Source: a virus
Length of the DNA stretch: 26,322 bases
IMG/VR virus record: IMGVR_UViG_3300003187_000161
Location: 1-26,322 of that record
Strand: one strand, 5' to 3'
Shown: positions 19,784-26,322 of the stretch, in pieces
How positions within the stretch are numbered: the stretch's first letter is position 1
Layout: every line of letters starts with the position of its first letter
Position numbers and translations under genes: made by a program
Notes under the pieces: generated by a model
Database searches by the model: none
The model's input: the letters and a program-made list of their open reading frames with translations, nothing else
Told to the model about the DNA's origin: nothing

Positions 19784-20152
19784 CTACACCACCGCGACGG
19801 CCGGCACGTTGCGCCGCATCAGCTCGAGGAAGCGGCGGCCGTAGCCGGTCGAGCCCAGCGCGCCGGGGCCGGCATCGGCCGTGTCGGCGCGCTCCAGCTC
19901 CAGCGCGCCGCTGCGCATCCGGCGGAACCCGCCGGCGGCGGCCGCTGCGGCCTCGGCGCCGCTGCCCTGCCCGTCCAGGGTCAGGATATGGGCGGCGAGG
20001 AGCAGCCGGCCGAGCCGGATATCGGCCCCGCCGGCCCAGTCGGCGCCGGCCTGCAGCGCCGCCTCGTCCAGCGCCGACTGCACCACGGCGTCGGCGACGG
20101 CGGCGAAGCCCGGGAAGCGGGCCTTGAGATCGGCGGGGGTCGGTTCGTCCAT
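19784..20152 (-). CDS. Head-tail connector (DUF4054)
   Basis: A 122-aa protein starting MDEPTPADLKARFPGFAAVA, with VVQSALDEAALQAGADWAGG and IRLGRLLLAAHILTLDGQGS, the standard DUF4054 profile, and a C-terminal STGYGRRFLELMRRN. Proteins of this family sit at the portal-neck interface. GGGAGG lies 7 bases before the start at 20152, two bases after the preceding stop, so it is translated with its upstream neighbour. Confidence 0.83.
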   Translation of the reverse strand: MDEPTPADLKARFPGFAAVADAVVQSALDEAALQAGADWAGGADIRLGRLLLAAHILTLDGQGSGAEAAAAAAGGFRRMRSGALELERADTADAGPGALGSTGYGRRFLELMRRNVPAVAVV

Positions 20153-20154
20153 CG

Positions 20155-20460
20155 TCAGCCTCCCTGCCCCAGAAGCCGGGCCAGCTCCGCCGCGGCCTCC
20201 TCCTTGCGCATCGGGCCGGCCAGGACATCGCCGCCGGCACCGATGATGTAGTGCCTGCCGAACCCTCGGTTCACCGCCTTCGGCCCTGCTGCCGCCGGCG
20301 GCTCGGCCCAGGCCAGCACCCCGGCCTCGACCTGCCGCCGCACGCCGGCCGCCTCCGCCGCGCTCAGCTCGAGCTCGGCGGTCTCGCCCGGCTCCAGCAG
20401 CCGCGCCTCGCCCTGCGCATGCAGAAAGCGCGGCCCGGGCGAGATGTTGGTGACGCGCAT
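20155..20460 (-). CDS. Small head-associated protein
   Basis: A 101-aa protein starting MRVTNISPGPRFLHAQGEAR, then LLEPGETAELELSAAEAAGV. The VTNxSPGPRxxxA...LxPGETxxxEL pattern is common to short phage proteins coded just after the capsid gene (gpFI-like or Mu gp35-like place). The C-terminal half is helical and ends KEEAAAELARLLGQG. GGAGAA lies upstream of the start at 20460. The exact role is unknown; a head-completion or DNA-packaging accessory is likely from context. Confidence 0.68.
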   Translation of the reverse strand: MRVTNISPGPRFLHAQGEARLLEPGETAELELSAAEAAGVRRQVEAGVLAWAEPPAAAGPKAVNRGFGRHYIIGAGGDVLAGPMRKEEAAAELARLLGQGG

Positions 20461-20493
20461 GACCGTTCTCCGAAGAATTGGGAAGAGATCGAA

Positions 20494-20633
20494 GCCTGTT
20501 CGAGCATGCGTTCGGGGTGAGTCGGCTGGCGGTGGTATCGAGAACCGGCGCGCAGCGGACGTTAAAGTCCGTGAGCACCGGAAGCGCAGAAACCGCCGTC
20601 AGACGGCCGCCCCGGGCGCATGATCGGACAGGC
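20494..20633. repeat. Structured intergenic element, copy B (after the capsid gene)
   Basis: A ~140-bp element bounded by 17-bp inverted repeats (20494-20510 and 20617-20633, 15 of 17 matching) that fills most of the gap between capsid stop and next gene. The inside closely matches the element at 24630-24763: a GGCGGT/ACCGCC stem, a CCGG/CCGG pair and a CGGAC/GTCCG hairpin whose loop differs between copies. No ORF in it looks real. Confidence 0.8.
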
Positions 20634-20636
20634 GGC

Positions 20637-21590
20637 TCAGATGCCGTCGGCGTAGCGGAAAGCCTTCGGCCGCCGGATCTCGACCCCGCCGGTGCGGAAG
20701 ATGCCCGGAACGTCGAATGTCAGCGGCCCGGACGGCGACGGCGCCAGGAACTGGTGCGGCATCGGCAGGTGCAGCCGGACCACCTGCGGGTCGCGGCGAT
20801 AGGCGACCATCCGCGCGGCGTTGCCGGCCCCGGCATTCTCCAGCCCGCGCACGGCCCGGATCGTCAGCGGCGCGCCGGTGATCGCGGTGTAGGTGTTGTT
20901 GCGGCGCAGATACTCGAGGATGGTCGTGTCGGAGAAGCCGCTCCGCGCCGTGTCGGCCAGGGCGGTGAACCGGGCCACCGGCAGCAGCAGCGTGTCCGCC
21001 ATCTCCACCGTGAGCGACCCCTGATAGACGCCGGTCAGCAGGGCGTTGATGTCGCGCAGGATCTGGTCGGGGGTCTTGTCGGCCCACAAGGTCGACGCCC
21101 CGCTGCCGTCATTGAGGACGAGGCCCGCGGTGACGTTCGGGTCGTTGATCAGGCCGGTCCAGCCCTTGACGACGCCGCTCGGCGGCACGCCGCGCAGGGC
21201 GAGGCCGTCCATGAACTCCTCATAGGCACGGACGGCTGCCGCGGCCCGATCCGCCGAAAGATTGGTGCCCGGCACCATCATCGCCTGGCCCAGCTCCTGC
21301 AGCGTGTAGCGGTAGCCGATCGCCGCCATCTCGATCGGACGGTCGTGCTGCGCGCGCTCCACATCGGCGAGCGGGATGTCCTTGGCCTGGTGGTTGATCC
21401 AGTCGGCCTGGCCGACCTTGTCGGTGGAGAAGAAGGTGACGCTCCTGGCCCAGGGATTGGCCGAGGTGTCGACCGGCAGCAGCGCCGGATACTGAATGTC
21501 GGGATACTGGATCTCGTAGACCTGCGCCTCGATGCTGGCGGTCTGGGAGACGAGGAAGCCCAGCGCCTGCTGGGCGTCGAATGCGAACAT
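20637..21590 (-). CDS. Major capsid protein (DUF2184)
   Basis: A 317-aa protein starting MFAFDAQQALGFLVSQTASI, then PDIQYPALLPVDTSANPWAR and DIPLADVERAQHDRPIEMAA, a canonical DUF2184 N-terminal pattern. The rest keeps the expected order: a YEEFMDGLALRG helix, GWTGLINDPNV, YLRRNNTYTAITG and a C-terminal GIFRTGGVEIRRPKAF. The start at 21590 uses AAGGAGCC. HK97-fold shells of this type pair with DUF2213 and DUF2190 proteins, both present upstream. A structured repeat element follows the stop. Confidence 0.92.
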   Translation of the reverse strand: MFAFDAQQALGFLVSQTASIEAQVYEIQYPDIQYPALLPVDTSANPWARSVTFFSTDKVGQADWINHQAKDIPLADVERAQHDRPIEMAAIGYRYTLQELGQAMMVPGTNLSADRAAAAVRAYEEFMDGLALRGVPPSGVVKGWTGLINDPNVTAGLVLNDGSGASTLWADKTPDQILRDINALLTGVYQGSLTVEMADTLLLPVARFTALADTARSGFSDTTILEYLRRNNTYTAITGAPLTIRAVRGLENAGAGNAARMVAYRRDPQVVRLHLPMPHQFLAPSPSGPLTFDVPGIFRTGGVEIRRPKAFRYADGI

Positions 21591-21630
21591 GGAAGGCTCC
21601 TTCGAAGGGCTGGGCGTCGGAAGGTCCGGA

Positions 21631-22104
21631 TCAGACCGAGGGCAGCGCGCCGCCCAGGCGCACCACGGCCAGGCCGCCATTGGCGGCGCCGGTCATCCAG
21701 CGGGCGCCGGCGATGGCGAAATGGGTGGCGTCGGCCGGCAGGCTGGACAGGATGCCGGTCGCGGCCTCGAACACGACATTGTCGCCGGCCGCGACGGCGC
21801 CGCCGGTCACCACCCAGATGTCGCCCTCGGTCAGCACGGCGCTGCTGGCGCCCTGCCGATAGATGTCGCCGTCGCGCGGGTCGAGCACGACGTCGCGGAT
21901 CGAGATGCCGACGAAGCCGGCGGCCGCGGCGGCGCCGAGCACGCCCCCCTTGGCTCCGGCGCCCTGGCCGACGGCGAGGCCGAAGCCGATGCCGGCGGAG
22001 GTCTCGACGATGCGGGTGTCGGCATCGGCATTGGTCAAGTTGGCAGCCATACCGGCCATGGCCGGGCGCATGGTCTCGCTGTAGCTGTTCTGCACGACGG
22101 CCAT
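21631..22104 (-). CDS. Capsid decoration / structural cement protein (DUF2190-like, Gp24)
   Basis: A 157-aa protein starting MAVVQNSYSETMRPAMAGMA with an Ala/Gly-rich beta pattern (GFVGISIRDVVLDPRDGDIY, GDIWVVTGGAVAAGDNVVFE). This matches the structural cement proteins coded just upstream of DUF2184 capsids. The start at 22104 is preferred over the ATG six codons upstream, because the family begins MAVVQNSYSE and GGAGAG is properly placed. It probably trims or stabilises the head after expansion. Confidence 0.85.
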   Translation of the reverse strand: MAVVQNSYSETMRPAMAGMAANLTNADADTRIVETSAGIGFGLAVGQGAGAKGGVLGAAAAAGFVGISIRDVVLDPRDGDIYRQGASSAVLTEGDIWVVTGGAVAAGDNVVFEAATGILSSLPADATHFAIAGARWMTGAANGGLAVVRLGGALPSV

Positions 22105-22136
22105 ATCCGTCTCTCCTCTCATTGATGGCAGGCGGC

Positions 22137-23147
22137 TCAGGCCGCGGTTGCTTTCCAGGCACCAGTCAGGCGGGCGTCGCGCCGGCGCAGCGCCTCGGCC
22201 CGGGCGTCGCCCGGGACCGGCCGCTCGGCCAGGACCTGCCGCAACGGGTCGGGCCGGGCGGAGCCCGCCGGGCCCGCGGGGCCGGCCGCGGCGGCCAGCA
22301 CCCGGAAGGCGCCCTCGACCGCGGCGTCGCTCATGTCGCGGACGGTGGCGTCGCCGATCCGGGCGGCCACGGCGGCGCGGCGGATCTCAGCCTCGCCGCG
22401 ACCCTCGACCGCCAGCGCCTCGCCGCCGACCCGCCGGGCCTCGGCCAGCAGGAGGGCGCGGGCGGCCACCGCCTGGTCCAGCCGGGCCGGGCTCAGTTCG
22501 GCGTCGCGCAAGCGGGCGGTCAGCGCCGCGATCTCGCCGTCCTTGGCCTCCAATGCGGCCCGCAACGCTGCGACCTCGTCCACAGGCGCTGCCGGCGGGA
22601 TGGGTGCCGCACCATTCCAGGCGTCGCCGATGCGGCAGGCCGGGCCGGCGCGGGCGGCGTCGACCACCGCCAGGTGGTTGGCGCGGATCCGGCGCTGCAC
22701 GGCGTCATAGGCCTCGCCCGCCGGCGTGGTGCCGGGGGTCCAGTCGATCTCGGCGGCGTAGCCGACGCTGAGCTGCCGCTTGCCGGCGACGACGGCGTCG
22801 ACGGCCGCATGGTCCATCAGCACCAGCGGCACGCGGATATAGTCGCCGTCCCGCGCCACCTCGCCGCCGACCTGGCCGACGCCGTGCGCCTTCCAGTTGG
22901 CGGCGGTGACCGGCTCGGCCGGGTGATCGAGCGTGACCGGGCGGTGCGCCATCGACGCCAGGGCGTCGGCGGCAAACACCTCTTCTTCGGGCCGCCAGAC
23001 CCGCACGGTGGCGAGGTCGGTGCGGCCCATCTCGGCGCCGCTGTAGGTCTGGACGCCGGTGCGGGCGACACGGGCGGCCGCGACCAGATAGCCGTCCTGC
23101 GTGGTGCGCCGGTCGCCGACCAGCGTCACCGTATCGGTGATGAGCAT
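22137..23147 (-). CDS. Prohead protease and scaffold (DUF2213)
   Basis: A 336-aa protein. Residues 1-~175 are the DUF2213 protease-like domain, with SMAHRPVTLDHPAEPV (His68, His75), the probable catalytic serine in KRQLSVGYAAEI (Ser127) and RANHLAVVD (His158). Residues ~185-245 are strongly coiled coil (EVAALRAALEAKDGEIAALT), as expected for a built-in scaffold, and the C-terminus is Ala/Arg-rich. The start at 23147 has AAGGAGAT; the longer frame upstream lacks a site. Proteolysis of scaffold and capsid during head maturation is the family role; catalytic residues are inferred by analogy. Confidence 0.85.
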   Translation of the reverse strand: MLITDTVTLVGDRRTTQDGYLVAAARVARTGVQTYSGAEMGRTDLATVRVWRPEEEVFAADALASMAHRPVTLDHPAEPVTAANWKAHGVGQVGGEVARDGDYIRVPLVLMDHAAVDAVVAGKRQLSVGYAAEIDWTPGTTPAGEAYDAVQRRIRANHLAVVDAARAGPACRIGDAWNGAAPIPPAAPVDEVAALRAALEAKDGEIAALTARLRDAELSPARLDQAVAARALLLAEARRVGGEALAVEGRGEAEIRRAAVAARIGDATVRDMSDAAVEGAFRVLAAAAGPAGPAGSARPDPLRQVLAERPVPGDARAEALRRRDARLTGAWKATAA

Positions 23148-23197
23148 GGGATCTCCTTGGGATGCGGGCGGGCGAAGCGGCTTCAGCCCTTCATCTG

Positions 23198-23283
23198 TCA
23201 TCACCGGGCTTGACCCGGTGATCCAGAGAATGTCGAGACCGGCACTGGTCGCCCCTGGATTGCCGGGTCAAGCCCGGCAATGA
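23198..23283. repeat. Paired alphaproteobacterial-type intergenic palindrome
   Basis: Two hairpins, ATCACCGGG-CTTGA-CCCGGTGAT (23200-23222) and ATTGCCGGG-TCAAG-CCCGGCAAT (23259-23281), lie within 29-bp outer arms (23198-23226 and 23255-23283) that are inverted repeats of each other at 25 of 29 positions. The four differences keep each hairpin paired. Such CCGGGCTTGACCCGG elements are widespread in alphaproteobacterial chromosomes. This one sits between portal and protease genes. Confidence 0.85.
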
Positions 23284-23307
23284 GAAAAGAAGGGGACGAA
23301 TCGGGCG

Positions 23308-24576
23308 TCAGGCGGTTGTCTCCGCGCCCTCGCCTGCCCCGCCGAAGGCCGCCTCGATGCCGGGATAGGTGCCGTCCTCGACGACCTGGTTGCGCACGGC
23401 CCGGGCCAGCACCTCGGGCGGGATCAGCCCGGACGCGGCGTAGAGCGCACTGGTCTCGGCCTTGGTCTTGCCAATCGCCGCCACCTCCCCCGCCCCGAGC
23501 TGCCACAGCGGCGCCCATTCGGACCGGATCTCCGGCGGCCGGCTCCCGAGCGCGCTCAGGATCAGCGCTTCGTCCAGCCGGCGCAGGGCCGGGCCCAGCG
23601 TCACCCGCTGCTCCGCCGCGATCCGGTCATAGTAGTTGCGGATGTCGCCTTCGCCGGTGGCGTTCAGCCCGGCCGGGGCTTGGCCCAGCAGCCTTGTGGC
23701 CGGGATGTCGGCGGCGCCGGCGGCGATCTGCAGGTATTGCTGCATGATCTCCGGCAGCTGGGCGAAGCTCAGCTGCTTGCGGTCCCACTCCTCCTCCTTG
23801 TCGATCACCAGGGCGTTGACCAGCCCCTTCATCGTGTTGGCCAGGGTGAAGCGGTCGACCAGCCGCTGGGCATAGTCGGCCTGCGCCAGGTTCTGGGTCA
23901 GCTGCGGGATGCGGATGACGTCGAGCTTGGCCTCGTGGATCAGCGTCGCCACGCCCTGGGCGGCCAGCCCGGCGTGGCGGATCGCGTCCATCACCGCCTG
24001 CAGCACGCTGTCGCCCCAGCCGTCGGTGCCCGCCCCGTCCGGCAGCTCGGCGCCGGCCAGGCGCACCACCCGGCTCGGATGCAGCCGCACGCCGCCCCGC
24101 CCTGCGGACGCGACCTGGTACCAGCCGGGCTCGCCGAAGCCGGGCGACAGCACGTCGCGATCGATCTCGCCGGGTGCGATCTCCCAGCGATGCATGACAT
24201 GCAGGTAGCGCAGCCCCCCGCGGCCGAGGGGCGGCAGCGGCTGCGCCGGGTCGCCGTCGCCGGCGCCCAGCACCAGGGCGGCGCCGCCATACAGCCGGGC
24301 CAGGCGCAACGCCCGCGCCACCTTGCGCTGGACGTCGAGCCGCGCCTCCTCCGCCTCGATCGCCGCGATCTGCTCCGGCGCGGCGTGCCAGCGCCGCCAT
24401 TCCCGGATCATGTCGAAGGGCGGCACGTCGATCACCTTGCGGGCGATCCAGTCGCCACGATAGGCGGCGTCGAGCTGGCCGCGATCCTGCGGCACCAGGC
24501 CGAAGCGGTCATGCGCCAGCTTGTCCTTGCCGGTGAACAGCCCGGCGACGAGGTTGGTCAGCGTGTCCAGGAACAA
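23308..24576 (-). CDS. Portal protein (DUF1073 / HI1409 family)
   Basis: A 422-aa portal, the DNA gate at the capsid vertex. DRFGLVPQDRGQLDAAYRGD, then WIARKVIDVPPFDMIREWRR and RALRLARLYGGAALVLGAGD are the usual DUF1073 N-terminal blocks. They are followed by QLSFAQLPEIMQQYLQIAAG and ATRLLGQAPAGLNATGEGD, the conserved C-terminal block. No ATG fits; TTG 24576 is chosen because CGGAGG lies 6 bases upstream and the product then starts FLDTLTNLVAGLF as the family does. It lies downstream of terminase, separated by a structured repeat element rather than the usual tight overlap. Confidence 0.9.
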   Translation of the reverse strand: MFLDTLTNLVAGLFTGKDKLAHDRFGLVPQDRGQLDAAYRGDWIARKVIDVPPFDMIREWRRWHAAPEQIAAIEAEEARLDVQRKVARALRLARLYGGAALVLGAGDGDPAQPLPPLGRGGLRYLHVMHRWEIAPGEIDRDVLSPGFGEPGWYQVASAGRGGVRLHPSRVVRLAGAELPDGAGTDGWGDSVLQAVMDAIRHAGLAAQGVATLIHEAKLDVIRIPQLTQNLAQADYAQRLVDRFTLANTMKGLVNALVIDKEEEWDRKQLSFAQLPEIMQQYLQIAAGAADIPATRLLGQAPAGLNATGEGDIRNYYDRIAAEQRVTLGPALRRLDEALILSALGSRPPEIRSEWAPLWQLGAGEVAAIGKTKAETSALYAASGLIPPEVLARAVRNQVVEDGTYPGIEAAFGGAGEGAETTA

Positions 24577-24629
24577 GGCCGGCCTCCGAACGTCGAACGG
24601 CGGTCGCTCGATGGGCCTCGCTGCGGAGG

Positions 24630-24763
24630 CCGTTCGAGACCGCGCCTGGGGTGAGTCGAATGGCGGTGGTTTCGAGAACCGGCGCGCAGCGGACATTGGT
24701 CCGTGAGCACCGGAAGCGGAGAAACCGCCGTCAGGCGGCCGCCCCGGGCGCGGTCTCGAACGG
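24630..24763. repeat. Structured intergenic element, copy A (after the terminase gene)
   Basis: A ~134-bp element bounded by perfect 17-bp inverted repeats (24630-24646 and 24747-24763). The inside shares most of its sequence with the element at 20494-20633, including the nested GGCGGT/ACCGCC, CCGG/CCGG and CGGAC/GTCCG pairs. The outer arms differ in sequence from copy B but are self-complementary in both. It begins 3 bp after the terminase stop. Confidence 0.82.
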
Positions 24764-24765
24764 TC

Positions 24766-26322
24766 TCAGACCCAGCGCATCGAGGCGTCGTAGGTGCTGT
24801 GCCTCCGGCTCTCGACGGCATAGCGCAGGGCGTCGATGACGTGGTTCTCGCGGTCCTCGAGCTGCCGCCGCAACTCGCCGGTGTGCCGGTCGGTGCGATA
24901 GCTGTAGAGGGCCAGCTCGTCGATCAGGTGCCGGCAGCGCGGATGCACCAGGATGTCGTGGTTCTGCAGGAAGGCGACACCCTCCTCCACCGACCCCGCC
25001 CCCTTCACCGCCGGCCGCAGGTTGCCGAAGCCATGACGCTGCAGGTAGTTGATCGTCTCGGGCCGGGCGCTGTCGGCGACGATCGGCCATGTCCGCGCCC
25101 CCGGGATGGTGTCGAACAGATCGGCCGTGCGGTCGATCTCGCAGCCGACGCGATAGGCCTCGTGGTCGACGAACAGGGTCCGCCCCACGACGAAGCATCG
25201 CACCAGCACCGTCGGGTCGGTGCTGAAGCCCCAATCGGCGCCGAACAGGAACCGGACGTCGGCTGGCGTCTCGAACGCCTCGACCCGCCAGTTCTTGAAC
25301 ACCTGGGCCTCGCTGACTCGGCGATAGCCGCCGAGCCAGACATGCTGGTGCTTGTCCGGGTCGCGCTGCCGGTCCCACTCCATCTCCGCCTGCAGCACAT
25401 CCGGGAAATGCGGATTCTCAGAATAATTGGCTTTTACCAGCAGGGCGTCGGGCGGCAGCACGGGGCCGCGGAACAGCGCGTCGACCGGATCGTTCGGCTG
25501 GGTCGGGTTCCAGGAGAACCACAGCTCCGACCCCGGCTTGCGGATGGTCGGGCGCAGCAGCTCCAGGCTGCGGGCCGACAGCGACTGCGCCTCCTCGACC
25601 CAGGCGATGTCGTAGCCCTCCAGCGACTTGATCGACTCCGCCGTGTGGTTCTGCATGCCCTGGAAGATGATCCGGCCGCCGGGCGTCAGGATCTGTTCCT
25701 GCTGCACCGTGAAACGGTCGCCGACGCCCAGCACCTGGATCTTATCCTCGATCAGCCGCTTGACCGACTGGTCGAGCGACCGCTGCACCTCGCGGATGCA
25801 CACCGCCCGGACGGGACCTTTGAGGCAGCGCCGCACCAGCAGTTCGGCGAAGAAATGCGACTTGCCCGAGCCGCGCCCGCCATAGGCGCCCTTGTACCGG
25901 GCCCGCGGCAGCAGCTTGGCGAAGACACCGAACTGCTCGGGCGGCGGATCGTCCGGCAGGCGGGGCGCCGCCGCCTTGGCCCGGCTGGTCTTGCCCCTGG
26001 CGGCCGGCACATGCAGGCGGCCGAGGCTCCGGCGCGCCTCCTTCACGGGTCGGCGGAATGCCTTGCCCATGCCGGGCACATCGACACGGCCGGCCAGCTT
26101 CAGCAGCACGCTTTGCACGCGCTTCTTGAGCCGCCCGCCCCTCTGCCGCCGCGCCACCGCCGCCTCAAGCACCGCGATGACCATCTCCGGATCTCGGAGC
26201 ATGCGGGACGCGGAAGAACTGGGGCTCTTGGGGCTGTATCCCGCCCGGATCGCCGCCCGGTCACCATAGCCGTCGACGAGAATCTCCTCGACGAACTTCA
26301 TTTGCTTGGCCGTGCGCTTCAT
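24766..26322 (-). CDS. terL: Terminase large subunit with small-subunit-like N-terminal domain
   Basis: A 518-aa packaging motor. Residues 1-~55 (QMKFVEEILVDGYGDRAAIR, AGYSPKS, SRMLRDPEM) are a Terminase_2-type small-subunit DNA-binding domain. A basic linker runs to ~125. The ATPase follows, with Walker A GGRGSGKS at 148-155 and Walker B DIAWVEEA at 238-245. A C-terminal nuclease has likely metal ligands Asp363 (GADWGFSTDP), Asp417 (VADSARPE) and Asp497 (HVIDALRY). Normally the two subunits are separate genes. The start codon is at the window edge, so extension upstream cannot be excluded, but the N-terminus looks natural. The ATPase/nuclease assignment is firm; the fusion is read directly from one uninterrupted frame. 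Confidence 0.92.
   Translation of the reverse strand: MKRTAKQMKFVEEILVDGYGDRAAIRAGYSPKSPSSSASRMLRDPEMVIAVLEAAVARRQRGGRLKKRVQSVLLKLAGRVDVPGMGKAFRRPVKEARRSLGRLHVPAARGKTSRAKAAAPRLPDDPPPEQFGVFAKLLPRARYKGAYGGRGSGKSHFFAELLVRRCLKGPVRAVCIREVQRSLDQSVKRLIEDKIQVLGVGDRFTVQQEQILTPGGRIIFQGMQNHTAESIKSLEGYDIAWVEEAQSLSARSLELLRPTIRKPGSELWFSWNPTQPNDPVDALFRGPVLPPDALLVKANYSENPHFPDVLQAEMEWDRQRDPDKHQHVWLGGYRRVSEAQVFKNWRVEAFETPADVRFLFGADWGFSTDPTVLVRCFVVGRTLFVDHEAYRVGCEIDRTADLFDTIPGARTWPIVADSARPETINYLQRHGFGNLRPAVKGAGSVEEGVAFLQNHDILVHPRCRHLIDELALYSYRTDRHTGELRRQLEDRENHVIDALRYAVESRRHSTYDASMRWV

Noticed and set aside
20478-23213. A 911-codon open frame on the plus strand opposite the capsid genes
   Set aside because: It lies antisense to four well-recognised head genes, is extremely rich in Arg/Gly/Asp/Pro, has no recognisable domain, and is the expected shadow of high-GC coding on the other strand.
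23680-24654. Plus-strand open frame opposite the portal gene
   Set aside because: Antisense shadow of the portal; it has no ribosome site and no family pattern.
20494-24763. The two structured elements as insertion sequences or transfer RNAs
   Set aside because: They are too short for a transposase gene, show no clear target-site duplication, and have no cloverleaf or anticodon arm. Their arms also differ between copies, unlike an IS.
1-26322. CRISPR array, rRNA or tRNA genes, or attachment sites
   Set aside because: No regularly spaced short repeats, no ribosomal RNA sequence, no tRNA-like fold and no prophage-end duplication were seen on either strand.

Overview
The window is the late (structural and lysis) half of a tailed-phage genome, most likely a siphovirus-type prophage in a high-GC alphaproteobacterium. 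The evidence is the uniformly high G+C, a tail chaperone of the gene-transfer-agent family, and a CCGGGCTTGACCCGG-type intergenic palindrome common in that class. Rhodospirillales is my best guess for the order, but it is only a guess. No attachment site, integrase, repressor or replication gene is present, so both prophage ends lie outside the window.

The late genes run on the minus strand from high to low coordinates. They are: terminase with a small-subunit-like N-terminus (26322-24766), portal (24576-23308), DUF2213 protease/scaffold (23147-22137), capsid decoration protein (22104-21631), DUF2184 major capsid (21590-20637), a small head protein, DUF4054 head-tail connector, a toxin-antitoxin insert with a broken Doc toxin (19677-19202), three further neck and tail-completion genes plus a 58-aa ORF, tail tube (17755-17306), a tail assembly chaperone with a canonical -1 slippery heptamer (17291-16657), tape measure (15388-13466), tail-tip genes (12186-7119), a beta-helix tailspike (7068-4741), holin (1313-996) and a membrane-anchored P5-type muramidase (678-1).

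Two things break this order. First, the chaperone / tape-measure / minor-tail block occurs twice. The second copy survives as a chaperone C-terminal remnant (13090-12909), a 52-codon mini tape measure holding only the two ends of the gene (12341-12183), and an intact minor tail gene (12186-11509). The first copy of that minor tail gene is broken (13469-13090). Second, plus-strand accessory genes (morons) are inserted at several points: a lipoprotein (791-991), an O-antigen modification cassette of polymerase, acyltransferase and methyltransferase (1442-4722), a secreted two-cysteine protein (12527-12895) and a two-gene membrane/zinc-ribbon unit (15662-16631).

Nearly every plus-strand gene encodes something that acts at the cell envelope. 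The O-antigen cassette lies next to the tailspike, which presumably binds or cleaves surface polysaccharide. Together this looks like a lysogenic-conversion and superinfection-exclusion set read opposite to the late operon, as in serotype-converting phages such as Pseudomonas phage D3. Two related ~135-bp structured intergenic elements, whose long outer stems differ in sequence but remain self-complementary, follow the terminase and capsid genes and are the least explained signal here.
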